64,000 nt of DNA from Natranaerobius thermophilus JW/NM-WN-LF (lineage in GTDB: Bacteria; Bacillota; Natranaerobiia; Natranaerobiales; Natranaerobiaceae). Numbering within the stretch: position 1 is the stretch's first letter; each line of letters starts with the position of its first letter. Position numbers and translations under genes: made by a program. Below, piece after piece: positions 45,858 to 53,791 of the stretch. Location of the stretch: NCBI RefSeq assembly GCF_000020005.1, contig NC_010718.1:2624001-2688000 (forward strand), in the 5' to 3' direction. Below the pieces are notes generated by a model that was not told the origin of the DNA, made no database searches, and was given only the letters and a program-made list of their open reading frames with translations.

Positions 45858-46526
45858 TTAAAACTTCCATTCTTCTAATATATGTGCCATTTCCCAGAAC
45901 ATTGCCTCGTATTTGCTGCTTATTAGAAAAGCCTGTTTCATACTTTCCCATTCTTCCTGACCAGCTTCTTCAGCAAAGTATTCCATAAAATCTTTTCCCC
46001 ATTTTGCGAGATCAGCAAATTCTTGTGAAGAGTACATTTCTATCCAATGTCTATAAGGGTTGGAGCTGCTAGTATCCCCTGTTTGTTTCAAATTACTTCC
46101 AATTTCATAAAAACCCCATAAACATGGCAGTAACGCCGCTACAGTTACTCCAACAGTTTCATTGGCAGAGGTTCTAACTAGAAAATCCGTATAAGCCTGA
46201 CAAGTTGGTGACTTACTAATCTTTTCTAATTCTTGAGTATCAATTCCAAATTCAGCACAATAATCTCTGTGTAATTTCATTTCAGTGTTTAATATTCCAT
46301 CCATTAAACTGGCAAACATCTGCATCTGTTCTAATTTTCTAGCTTTACCACCAGCTAAAGCGAATACCCGGGCATAGTCTTTTAAATACAGATAATCCTG
46401 CTTAATCCAAAAGATAAATTTTTCCCTTTCCAGGTTCCCATTGCCTATTCCTTTAATGAAAGGGTGCTCATGCCAACCGTCCCATACGTCACTACCTAAT
46501 TCACGCAATGTTTGACAATAACTCAT
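45858..46526 (-). CDS. tenA: Thiaminase II/aminopyrimidine aminohydrolase
   Basis: An all-helical protein of 222 residues with TenA-family sequence: WHEHPFIKGIGNGNLEREKF, WIKQDYLYLKDYARVFALA, ILNTEMKLHRDYC, and TVAALLPCLWGFYEIG followed by NPYRHWIEMYSSQEF. A Cys lies in the CLWGFYEIG segment where the catalytic Cys of TenA sits. It hydrolyses aminopyrimidines from degraded thiamin to HMP for salvage. It is the last gene of the thiamin operon, separated from thiM by a structured 209-bp spacer. Start ATG follows GAGGTGATATC. Confidence 0.94.
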   Translation of the reverse strand: MSYCQTLRELGSDVWDGWHEHPFIKGIGNGNLEREKFIFWIKQDYLYLKDYARVFALAGGKARKLEQMQMFASLMDGILNTEMKLHRDYCAEFGIDTQELEKISKSPTCQAYTDFLVRTSANETVGVTVAALLPCLWGFYEIGSNLKQTGDTSSSNPYRHWIEMYSSQEFADLAKWGKDFMEYFAEEAGQEEWESMKQAFLISSKYEAMFWEMAHILEEWKF

Positions 46527-46636
46527 GATATCACCTCACAAATTATATTTTTACTTTTAATAAAAGGTAGAGCAGGCCCATATGCATCAAGGTGCACCAA
46601 GTGCCGACCATATACACAGAGATACAAAAGATGTTT

Positions 46637-46697
46637 CTGCATCCATCAGGATGCTTCATCATACGACGAAAGTGCGACGAAGCGCATCGAGATGCAG
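46637..46697 (-). other. Large imperfect stem-loop in the thiM-tenA spacer
   Basis: On the minus strand CTGCATC (46697-46691) pairs with GATGCAG (46643-46637). An inner helix forms from GATGC.CTTC.TC and GATGAAG.CATC. The spacer around it is less AT-rich than its surroundings and has more GCATC/GATGC motifs. No TPP or other known riboswitch core is present. It may be an RNA processing or stabilising element, or a mobile repeat. Confidence 0.5.
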
Positions 46698-46735
46698 CCA
46701 TACGCGATTTTAACTACTTGCGCACTACTTATATC

Positions 46736-47557
46736 TTATAACTCAGACACATTCCCCCTCTCTTGCAATTCTTTACTTGTTAAAGCCGCCATGTGATCAA
46801 AGATTTTAACTCGAAAACTACCGAGATCAGTTGAACTAGAAATACTCTCTTCAGCCATCTCTCCGACAACTCCCATGGAAACAGTTGCCGCTATTCCAGC
46901 TTCCCAGTCATTATCTGAGGCCCCGATAAAAGCACTGATCAGGATTCCTAGCATACAGCCCGAGCCCGTAATCCGACCTAATAAAGGTGTTCCATTGCTA
47001 ACTTTAACTGTTATATTTCCTTTTGTAATTAAATCTGTTTTTCCCGTTGCCAATACCATTGTGTTGTATTTCTCAGAGAGCTCTGAATTGACCATTTGAA
47101 TGTCCTCACCCAAGTCCAGGGAGTCCATTCCTTTTCCATGACCTTTGCGACCAGCAAGGCATTTAATTTCAGCATTATTACCTTTGATGCAGCTCACATT
47201 GTAATTAGTCAGTAAATCTTTCACCAAGTCCAGCCTGCTTTTTATGGCCACAGCACCCACCGGGTCTAGAACAATTGGTATTTCTAATTCTGAAGCTTTT
47301 TCTGCTGCCAGATAAATGGAATCCTTGTGTTCTTGATTTATTGTACCGATATTTATATAAAGTGCTTTAGCCAGGGGCACAAAATCAGATACTTCGTCCC
47401 TACTCTCACACATAGCCGGTGAAGCGCCGGCAGCCAATGTAATATTAGCGCAATCATTCATTGTGACATAATTAGTAATAGCATGGACTAAAGGATTTTC
47501 TTGCCTAACTTGTGTCAAATAAGTTCCCAACTTAAAATTAGAATTGAATGTACTCAT
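46736..47557 (-). CDS. thiM: Hydroxyethylthiazole kinase
   Basis: A ribokinase-fold protein of 273 residues with family motifs VRQENPLVHAITNYVTMNDCAN, GASPAMCESRDEV, IVLDPVGA, CIKGNNAEIKCLAG and RITGSGCMLGILISAF, the last holding the catalytic Cys/anion hole. It phosphorylates hydroxyethylthiazole for thiamin salvage. The ATG overlaps the thiD stop by 4 bp. Confidence 0.96.
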   Translation of the reverse strand: MSTFNSNFKLGTYLTQVRQENPLVHAITNYVTMNDCANITLAAGASPAMCESRDEVSDFVPLAKALYINIGTINQEHKDSIYLAAEKASELEIPIVLDPVGAVAIKSRLDLVKDLLTNYNVSCIKGNNAEIKCLAGRKGHGKGMDSLDLGEDIQMVNSELSEKYNTMVLATGKTDLITKGNITVKVSNGTPLLGRITGSGCMLGILISAFIGASDNDWEAGIAATVSMGVVGEMAEESISSSTDLGSFRVKIFDHMAALTSKELQERGNVSEL

Positions 47558-48381
47558 GCATTTAATTCCTCCTTTTCTTGCACTTCTTCATCTCCTATTG
47601 ATGAATGCAAGAGTACTTTTGAACCTTCACCGATTGTAAAACTATTATTAATGGCTTGTGTAACGTATTTTTTAGCTAATTTTATGCTAGTTAATAGATC
47701 ATCTGTTTTACTCAAATATGCACATATAGCTGATCCCAGGGTACAACCCGTTCCGTGAAGACTGCCAACGCCCACTCTTTCAGCTGAAAATGTGTGATAT
47801 TCATCTTCCCAAAAGAAATGATCAGTAGCGTTTCCACTTGTATGTCCACCCTTGATTAATACGGATTTTGCTCCCGCTTCCTTCAACTTATGAGCTGCTT
47901 TTTGTAAGTCTTTTGAATGGTCAATGTTTATGCCAGTCAATATCTCTGCTTCGGGAATATTAGGAGTGATGATATCAGAGATGGGAATAAGCTTCTCTAG
48001 CAAAGTTGATACTGCTTGTCTTTCTAGTAGTAAATCACCGCTTGTAGCTGCCAAAACAGGGTCAATTACAATCCAAGGTTTCGTTGAAAAAGAAGCAAGA
48101 TTATCGGAAACGGTTTCAATTATTTGAGCATTTGAAAGCATCCCCGTCTTTACTGCAGAAATTTCCATATCCTCCGCCACTGACTTAAATTGCTCTGCCA
48201 CCAAACTAGATTCAAGATGAACAGCGTTTTGTACCCCTGCAGTGTTCTGGGCAGTCACACCTGTTAGCACGGTAGTTCCGAATACTCCTATAGACTGAAA
48301 TGTTTTTAGGTCAGCTTGTATTCCAGCACCACCCCCAGAATCAGAACCTGCAATGGTCATAACTACTTTTGTTTTAGACAT
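47554..48381 (-). CDS. thiD: Hydroxymethylpyrimidine/phosphomethylpyrimidine kinase
   Basis: A protein of 275 residues with the ThiD start VVMTIAGSDSGGGAGIQADL, then TVLTGVTAQNTAGVQ, AVKTGMLSNAQIIE, IDPVLAATSGDLLL, TPNIPEAEILTG, VLIKGGHTSGNA and LHGTGCTLGSAI with the catalytic Cys. It phosphorylates HMP and HMP-P in the cytoplasm. It is part of the TPP riboswitch-controlled operon thiW-thiD-thiM-tenA. Confidence 0.96.
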   Translation of the reverse strand: MSKTKVVMTIAGSDSGGGAGIQADLKTFQSIGVFGTTVLTGVTAQNTAGVQNAVHLESSLVAEQFKSVAEDMEISAVKTGMLSNAQIIETVSDNLASFSTKPWIVIDPVLAATSGDLLLERQAVSTLLEKLIPISDIITPNIPEAEILTGINIDHSKDLQKAAHKLKEAGAKSVLIKGGHTSGNATDHFFWEDEYHTFSAERVGVGSLHGTGCTLGSAICAYLSKTDDLLTSIKLAKKYVTQAINNSFTIGEGSKVLLHSSIGDEEVQEKEELNA

Positions 48382-48428
48382 ATAATCACCCTTTTTTGTT
48401 ATAGTTGTTTATGAGAAACAGAAAGAGA

Positions 48429-48472
48429 AAGCCCCGCTAAAGTCCCGCTAAAACCCCACTAAAGCCCCACTG
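48429..48472. repeat. Four tandem 11-bp repeats between thiW and thiD
   Basis: AAGCCCCGCTA, AAGTCCCGCTA, AAACCCCACTA and AAGCCCCACTG run head to tail. The last unit with its flank (GCCCCACTGCTTTAACTGCG) resembles the reverse complement of the IS605 end hairpin at 51147-51166. Confidence 0.7.
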
Positions 48473-48502
48473 CTTTAACTGCGAGAATATATAGGGGGTA
48501 TA

Positions 48503-49018
48503 TCAAAGATGATCTGTCATGGAAATAGATCTGTCTCCCCGGACCCTTTCTAATACCACACTCAAGCCAACTCCTATGAATGCCCCAACAATGGCACTTA
48601 TGGCAAAGGGTGGAATATAAAAGTAGATCACAGCTTCATGGCCTAGGATCAATCTGGCAATAGGGACTGATAGCAAAGCGCCAATAATAGAAGTGCCGAA
48701 TACCTCTCCAATAAAAGCTCCGTAAGGGCGCTGTCTAGCCATTTTAAAACCTATTCCGGCCAGTAAAGCCCCTGCCATACCACCCGGAAAAGCAAGTAAA
48801 GTTCCGATACCCAAAATATTACGTAATAAACCTATCATAAATGCGATCAGAACTGCTGGACCTGGACCGAGAAATATACCGGCAATTACATTAATAGCGT
48901 GCTGCATAGGATAAGCTTTAGCGAAACCAGCTGGAAACCAAATCAAATGAGATGTAAAGGTTCCAATAGCGATTAACAAAGCCATCAAAGTTATTTTACG
49001 GGTGTTATTTTGTAACAT
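48503..49018 (-). CDS. thiW: ECF transporter S component, ThiW family
   Basis: The protein has 171 residues from the ATG at 49018 behind GGGAGGTGG; a GTG at 49027 lies inside that site. It has about five to six membrane helices with KITLMALLIAIGTFTSHLIW, FAKAYPMQHAINVIAGIFLG, FPGGMAGALLAGIGF and GEVFGTSIIGALLSVPIARL, matching ThiW. ThiW is predicted to import a thiazole precursor with the shared ECF energising module. It is the first gene after the TPP riboswitch. Confidence 0.93.
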   Translation of the reverse strand: MLQNNTRKITLMALLIAIGTFTSHLIWFPAGFAKAYPMQHAINVIAGIFLGPGPAVLIAFMIGLLRNILGIGTLLAFPGGMAGALLAGIGFKMARQRPYGAFIGEVFGTSIIGALLSVPIARLILGHEAVIYFYIPPFAISAIVGAFIGVGLSVVLERVRGDRSISMTDHL

Positions 49019-49101
49019 CGTAGCCACCTCCCATGATAAGTCATGATATTAAGGCATGATATTAAGGCATAATATTAATCCATGATAATAATTCTGATAA
49101 T

Positions 49102-49130
49102 AAAAAAAGCTCCCGGGAAGACCGGGAGCC
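49102..49130 (-). terminator. Terminator in TPP riboswitch expression platform
   Basis: GCTCCCGG (49109-49116) pairs with CCGGGAGC (49122-49129). On the minus strand TTTTTTT follows. Confidence 0.93.
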
Positions 49131-49167
49131 GTATATACACTGTCTTGTTCTAAATCTTAGCCTACGG

Positions 49168-49260
49168 CAACCGCTCTCCCTTCGCTGGCATTAACCAGTT
49201 CAGGTTATGGGGTCGGTGTTTACCCTCTCAGCCCATTTTTGGGGCTCCCCCGGCGGTGTT
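49168..49260 (-). promoter_or_regulatory. Thiamin pyrophosphate (TPP) riboswitch
   Basis: On the minus strand: GGGGGAGCCCC, GGGCTGAGAGGGT, ACCCCATAACCTGAACTGG-type core, TTAATGCCAGCGAAGGGA. These are the diagnostic TPP blocks, closed by ACCGC/GCGGT. A terminator follows before thiW, so TPP should switch off the thiW-thiD-thiM-tenA operon by premature termination. Confidence 0.97.
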
Positions 49261-49373
49261 CCAATTCATTATAAAGTTTTTGCCATAAATTTTTTGCATA
49301 AATATTCATTATAAATTTTCTTAATATAAAGATATCATATTCGTTAATTTTTGTAAATTTAATCATCTCGACT

Positions 49374-49499
49374 TCAGATCAATTTTAATTCTTTTTTAAG
49401 ATCATCAATTTGTTTTTTAGTTAATCCAGTATATCTCATAATTTTATCTATTTTTTCTCCATCTTCCAACATCTTTTTGGCTATTTGGTTCGGGCGAAC
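49374..49499 (-). pseudogene. C-terminal remnant of an Rpn-family nuclease/transposase-like gene
   Basis: The minus frame reads IAKKMLEDGEKIDKIM and RYTGLTKKQIDDLKKELK before TGA at 49374. This is the characteristic C-terminal helix pair of Rpn (PD-(D/E)XK, recombination-promoting) proteins. The upstream coding part is missing; the IS605-type right end begins directly before it. Confidence 0.7.
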
Positions 49500-49545
49500 C
49501 GCCTTCTTGACATACTCCCACAGCTAAAGCAGTGGGATTCTGGGG

Positions 49546-50688
49546 TCAAGCAGAAACAGCCTCTATGATAGCAGGTCTTACGTTTCCTAACCCAATGGAC
49601 GATGCCCCGCCCATGTGTATATTAATTGCAGCGTTCAGATCTCTGTCAATTTTTAAACCGCAATCACATTCGAAAATTCTGTCTGATAGTTTAAGGTTTT
49701 GATTTATTTCACCGCACTTACTACAAATTTTTGAACTTGGATAAAAGCGATCTACCTTAACTACTCTAGAACCTTTTTTCTTGGCAACATATTCGAGAAT
49801 TTCAACAAAAGTAGAATATCCTAAGTCTTGAATCTTTTTACCCCACATCTTTTGCATAGCTTTCATGTTGAGGTCTTCAATAAAAATGTATTCATACTTA
49901 TCTGTTAGCTCATGTGCCAGTTTAAAGAAGTAGGCTCTACGCTGATTGACCACTTTCTTATGAAGTCTAAAAACTTTTTTCCTAGCTTTGTTTCGGTTAT
50001 TAGAGCCTTTTTCTTTTGAACTTAATTCTTTCTGTGCTTTCTTTAATTCCTTCAATTTGTGGTGATAATAGAATGGTGCTTCATATTTCGTACCGTCTGA
50101 TGCTACAAGAAATGTCTTCAAGCCAAAGTCCAAGCCGATGGAGCTTTTACCCTGCCTATCGGGGACTTCGATTTTTTCTTTAACTACAAAACAAATATAC
50201 AGGTCGCCTAAAGGATCTCGTTTTATAGTTACAGTTTTAATATTTTCTGGAAGCTCTCTGCTTTTACTGAATTTATAGACCTTCTTTCCGATTTTGATTA
50301 AGTTATCGTCAACATATTTCCAACCTGCTTGTTTTAAAGTGAAGCTTTTGTATTTTTTAATTTTTTTGAATTTAGGCGGTGAAGTTTTAATACCATGTTT
50401 CAAATTCCTAAAGAATAACTGGTATGCTCTATCTATTCTATCTACTATATCTTGAATTGCTTGTGAGCCTACTAGGTTCCAATGTTGATATTTGTCTTTT
50501 TTCTTTAATTTGGTTATGTGCTTCATTAACTGAAACTTATTTAAGTGTTTACCTGTTAGTTTATAATACCTTTTGTGGAGGGCAATGCAATGATTATAGA
50601 TAAGACCAGCTATATCTATTTTCTGATGAATATTTTTATTCTTTTTTGACTCGTATAACTTATACTTATAGGTTTTAGTTATAATCAC
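49546..50688 (-). CDS. tnpB: TnpB, IS605 OrfB-type RNA-guided nuclease
   Basis: A protein of 380 residues with the N-terminal helical/WED part (TKTYKYKLYESKKNKN, IYNHCIALHKRYY) and a C-terminal RuvC nuclease with Asp in SIGLDFGLKTFL, Glu in IFIEDLN and Asp in LKIDRDLNAAIN. A zinc ribbon CSKCG..CDCG splits the last two. The catalytic set is complete. It starts at a GTG whose G is shared with the tnpA stop. TnpB uses a guide RNA from the element's right end to cut donor sites left after excision. Confidence 0.94.
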   Translation of the reverse strand: MIITKTYKYKLYESKKNKNIHQKIDIAGLIYNHCIALHKRYYKLTGKHLNKFQLMKHITKLKKKDKYQHWNLVGSQAIQDIVDRIDRAYQLFFRNLKHGIKTSPPKFKKIKKYKSFTLKQAGWKYVDDNLIKIGKKVYKFSKSRELPENIKTVTIKRDPLGDLYICFVVKEKIEVPDRQGKSSIGLDFGLKTFLVASDGTKYEAPFYYHHKLKELKKAQKELSSKEKGSNNRNKARKKVFRLHKKVVNQRRAYFFKLAHELTDKYEYIFIEDLNMKAMQKMWGKKIQDLGYSTFVEILEYVAKKKGSRVVKVDRFYPSSKICSKCGEINQNLKLSDRIFECDCGLKIDRDLNAAINIHMGGASSIGLGNVRPAIIEAVSA

Positions 50689-51089
50689 TATTTACCCTCC
50701 TGGTCTTCGATATATTTACGAATAGTATCTTCTGATATATGACCGACCGACTCAACATAATAACTACGAGTCCAGAGTGAAGGCAGCCTTGATTTTAGTT
50801 CAGGAAACTCCTTACGAAGAATTTTGGCACTATATCCTTTCAGTTGTCGCACAATATAGTGTGGTGCTAAAGTGGGGTCTGCTTTGATAAACAAATGAAC
50901 ATGATCTGGCATAATAGTTAAATCTTGAATTTCTATCTCTAGCTCATTGGCTTTCTCTAAAAATAATTGCTTTAATCGCTGTTCAATTTTGCCAGTCAGT
51001 ACTTCACGTCTATATTTGGGGCAAAAAATGATATGATAACCTAAATTGTATACAGTTGTTTTGGTTGTAGTCCATCTATTTTTACTCAT
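50688..51089 (-). CDS. tnpA: TnpA, IS200/IS605 Y1 HUH transposase
   Basis: A protein of 133 residues with YNLGYHIIFCPKYRREVL, the HUH motif in TIMPDHVHLFI, and the nucleophile Tyr in the helix ISEDTIRKYIEDQ after RSYYVESVG. All catalytic elements appear intact. It catalyses single-strand peel-and-paste transposition. It overlaps tnpB by one base. Confidence 0.95.
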   Translation of the reverse strand: MSKNRWTTTKTTVYNLGYHIIFCPKYRREVLTGKIEQRLKQLFLEKANELEIEIQDLTIMPDHVHLFIKADPTLAPHYIVRQLKGYSAKILRKEFPELKSRLPSLWTRSYYVESVGHISEDTIRKYIEDQEGK

Positions 51090-51153
51090 ATTTTTATTAT
51101 AATAAAAAAATAGATAGTTGGCAAACAGTTAATAATAAACATTCATCCCACAG

Positions 51154-51744
51154 CTAAAGCAGTGGGCTTTCTGTTTGGTTTTTTCGTAAGCTTTTGCCCA
51201 TACCTGTATATTCCAAGCCCTCCCTTATATTGTCCTCATACTCAGGGTTATTGTTAAATCTCATGTTTTCCATTTCAAAGTGTGCATTTTGTACTGCATC
51301 ATTATCATTAGTCCACGGCTCAGTGATCCAGTTTCGATCTTCCAAACGACCTTCAGCTAGTGCATCGGGCGGAAATTCTTTGTTTGTCACTCTACTTTGT
51401 TCTGTGAAATCATCTATAAATTCTTCGGTTTGAGTGTCGTACCAGGGAACAACACCTAAATATCTATACTCACCATTTTCAACTTCATTGCCAGGTACTT
51501 CTTCTAAAACTCCACCTGCAATTACATTGTGTGGATCTTCTGTTCTGTCCATGTGTACTCCACCGGGATTGATCTTATAACGTGGATCATTTATGATATT
51601 TTCGTTAATATACTCAATTGCTCTTTCTGGATCCTCTGATGCTTCGCCCTCTGCTAATGCTGAATTAAAATTAAGAAAAAGAAATGATAACGCCAGAAGC
51701 GTTATCATAGATAATCTTAAAAAAGTTTTATCTCTAGCTGTCAA
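51154..51744 (-). CDS. Secreted protein of unknown function, C-terminus replaced by IS605 end
   Basis: A frame of 196 residues with signal peptide (LALSFLFLNFNSALA then EGEASED). The mature part is acidic with DPRYKINPGGVHMDRTEDPH, GEYRYLGVVPWYDTQTEEF and DRNWITEPWTNDNDAVQNAH; I do not recognise a family. The last dozen or so codons (LRKNQTESPLL) read into the left end of the IS605 element, so the natural C-terminus has probably been lost. It is downstream of the stalk-domain protein gene and may be cotranscribed. Confidence 0.75.
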   Translation of the reverse strand: MTARDKTFLRLSMITLLALSFLFLNFNSALAEGEASEDPERAIEYINENIINDPRYKINPGGVHMDRTEDPHNVIAGGVLEEVPGNEVENGEYRYLGVVPWYDTQTEEFIDDFTEQSRVTNKEFPPDALAEGRLEDRNWITEPWTNDNDAVQNAHFEMENMRFNNNPEYEDNIREGLEYTGMGKSLRKNQTESPLL

Positions 51745-51759
51745 AAGGTATCACCCCCA

Positions 51760-52635
51760 TTAATATCTGACCTCGATAGAGCTTCCACTCAACCCTACCT
51801 CTTGTCCATTAATATCAAAATATTCATGAACTATACTAGCCTCTTCTTGCATAAATTCGATATATTCCTCTACTTCCTCTTCGTCCTGAGTTCTTCGGTA
51901 AAGTATTCTTTTTGCATCTTCAATACCATCATCTTCAAAAACATTTACGATCCCATGAAAATTTTCACTGTAAGCATCATCAAAAAGAGTATCTTCATGA
52001 TTATCTTCATGTTCTACATAAGCCTTATCAATCTCTCTGTCTAATTCGCTATCACCCGTTAATGGCTCTACATCTTCTGGATCGGGTAGAGGATTGTTTT
52101 TGATTTCTTCTACTATGTCGTCTGACTCACTAGGTTCTTCCTCGTCCGTATCATCTTCTGTCCTTTCGTCCCAAATATAAACTGCGTTTTCATCACTTTC
52201 CCAGTCTACTTCTGCACCTAAACCTTCACTAACGAATCGCAAAGGTACTACTGTTCTGTTAGCACCTGTAATGGCAGGGGCGGTATCCATTGTCTCGGTT
52301 CTACCGTTCCTTTGATATGTATTTTGGCCAATGTGAAGTTCCATTTCTATATCTTCTCTTTGTACATCGACTCTATCTTCACTACCGACCCAATCCGCAT
52401 AACCGTCTAGGGCTTCTGTCACGAACCTTAACGGTACAAGTGTACGATTGTTTTCATCTATAAAAGCTGGCTGGTCTTGCAAATCTATTAAGCTATCGTT
52501 TACATATACGTCTACAACTTCCACTCCTGCTTCTTCCGCCTCTTGTTCCCAATCATCAATCGCACTTACCGCGGTTATTGATAAACTTAAAATTAACGCT
52601 GGGATTAATAAAACAGGAATAAATTTGTTTATCAT
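51760..52635 (-). CDS. Secreted protein with copper amine oxidase N-terminal (stalk) domain
   Basis: A protein of 291 residues with a signal peptide (LILSLSITAVSA). Residues about 35-150 hold the CuAO_N1-type repeat pair: VNDSLIDLQDQPAFIDENNR, TLVPLRFVTEALDGYADWV, MDTAPAITGANR and TVVPLRFVSEGLGAEVDWES. A Glu/Asp-rich linker and a helical C-terminal region (EVEEYIEFMQEEASIVHEYF) follow. No copper-oxidase catalytic domain is present; in Firmicutes this repeat is a common surface module of unclear binding function. It is related to the two larger stalk proteins at 55837 and 59493. Confidence 0.85.
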   Translation of the reverse strand: MINKFIPVLLIPALILSLSITAVSAIDDWEQEAEEAGVEVVDVYVNDSLIDLQDQPAFIDENNRTLVPLRFVTEALDGYADWVGSEDRVDVQREDIEMELHIGQNTYQRNGRTETMDTAPAITGANRTVVPLRFVSEGLGAEVDWESDENAVYIWDERTEDDTDEEEPSESDDIVEEIKNNPLPDPEDVEPLTGDSELDREIDKAYVEHEDNHEDTLFDDAYSENFHGIVNVFEDDGIEDAKRILYRRTQDEEEVEEYIEFMQEEASIVHEYFDINGQEVGLSGSSIEVRY

Positions 52636-52750
52636 AAGATCAAAAACCTCCTTTTGATTTAATCATCAAGAATTGTTTTACTTTTAGGCAGGAAATTTTT
52701 TAAAAATGCCGAAAATGTTCTAAAACTAAAGTCTCTTTTGGGAGGAACTT

Positions 52751-53083
52751 ATGAATATCAAAAAAGATATTAAGAAGCTTTGTAAATCCTTAAAAGAACA
52801 TTTTTCCCCTGAAGATATAATATTGTTTGGATCACAGGCGAAAAAGTTTAATGAGACCAGTGATATAGATCTTTGTATAATTATAAATACAGACAATAAA
52901 GACAAGATAGAAAACAAAATGAACTTATTTATTTATTCAGAAGATGGATTGGATTTTGAAAGATCAGTTGATTTAGTTTTATATACTTCCGAAGAATGGA
53001 AACAAAATATTAATGACTCTGCATCTTTTGCCAATGTAATATATCATAAAGGTGTATCTCTCTACGATAAGTTTAATTTATAA
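52751..53083 (+). CDS. MNT-type minimal nucleotidyltransferase
   Basis: A protein of 110 residues with the polymerase-beta-like motif ILFGSQAKKFNETSDIDLCI (GS..DxD) and a third Asp in SVDLVLY. GGAGGAACTT precedes the ATG. Such proteins usually act with a HEPN partner, as AMPylating antitoxins in MntA-HepT systems. No HEPN gene follows here: 53084-53340 holds only short frames. It may be an orphan or the partner may be lost. Confidence 0.85.
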   Translation: MNIKKDIKKLCKSLKEHFSPEDIILFGSQAKKFNETSDIDLCIIINTDNKDKIENKMNLFIYSEDGLDFERSVDLVLYTSEEWKQNINDSASFANVIYHKGVSLYDKFNL

Positions 53084-53342
53084 TTTAAAGTAACTACTAA
53101 ATTCAGTTCCATTCAATCCCTCAAAAAGGTTAAGTTGAAAATGGAAACTATTCAAAGTTTACTAGCATTTACAAGAGTTTATGGACTCTTAATGAATTTA
53201 CCAAATTTTATAAATTAGACAAGTTATCAAAAGTATTCCCCTGGGTAGATTAATATTTATTTTTATGAAAAAAAAGCCCACGAAGTCACTAAGTCAGTCT
53301 AACAATTTATAAGGATGGTTTTAAAAAATAAAAAGTCTGTTT

Positions 53343-53368
53343 AAAAAACCGGGGGGTTTCCCCGGTTT
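53343..53368 (-). terminator. Terminator after lipoprotein remnant
   Basis: AAACCGGGG (53346-53354) pairs with CCCCGGTTT (53360-53368). On the minus strand a T6 run follows. Confidence 0.9.
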
Positions 53369-53791
53369 AGGTTACTTCGTCAACTATAAACTCTTCTTTT
53401 ATAGTCAATTCTTTTTCTTCACTCTCATCTGTAACAAGCTGTTCTACGCGATATTTACCTTCTTGTAAGTCTTCTATGTCTTCTAGGGGAAATACTACAT
53501 GGTACTTATTTCCTTTATCCAAATTAACTCTGTTCTCATCGTCCCATTCGATATCGTGCTCGGCTGCTTTCCACTCATCCTGGGGTTCATCATAATAAAA
53601 TAACTGAAAGTCGGCAAGGAAAGGAATAGTGAAAACTTACTTCATCCCCTTCACTGTACTTGTCCTCTTCAAATACTATGTCACCGTCTATATTTATTTC
53701 ACCCCCACTTTCTTCATCGGTACCTACTTCTTCTTCTTTCGGATTGGAATCGGCTTCATCAGCTTCACCACCGCATCCTACTAGAAGGGCT
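53367..53791 (-). pseudogene. Lipoprotein gene remnant, no signal peptide and frameshifted
   Basis: Directly after the stop of the next gene upstream, the minus strand reads RALLVGCGGEADEAD, a lipobox without the preceding signal. It goes on as GEINIDGDIVFEEDKYSEGD until TGA at about 53605. A second frame resumes FQLFYYDEPQDEWKAAEHDI and runs to TAA at 53367, ending YRVEQLVTDESEEKELTIKE. The pieces look like an Ig-like lipoprotein that lost its 5' end by deletion and then frameshifted. Confidence 0.7.

Larger units (their letters stand above)
49505..51175 (-). mobile_element. IS200/IS605-family element (tnpA plus tnpB)
   Basis: Identical 20-nt hairpins CCCACAGCTAAAGCAGTGGG occur in the same orientation near both ends (49517-49536 and 51147-51166), as expected for single-strand transposition substrates. 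Between them are intact tnpA and tnpB genes in one direction. Exact ends are estimates, because such elements make no target duplication. The right end at about 49509 would also encode the 3' part of the omega RNA. Confidence 0.85.

Noticed and set aside
46527-46735. Second TPP riboswitch before tenA
   Set aside because: The CTGAGA and ACCTGA blocks are absent; only a stem-loop can be supported.
48429-48472. CRISPR-like array between thiD and thiW
   Set aside because: The units are 11 bp, directly adjacent and without spacers; no cas genes are present. No CRISPR array was seen anywhere in the window.
51760-52635. Copper amine oxidase enzyme
   Set aside because: Only the N-terminal repeat domain is present; there is no topaquinone active-site region, so an enzyme call would be wrong.
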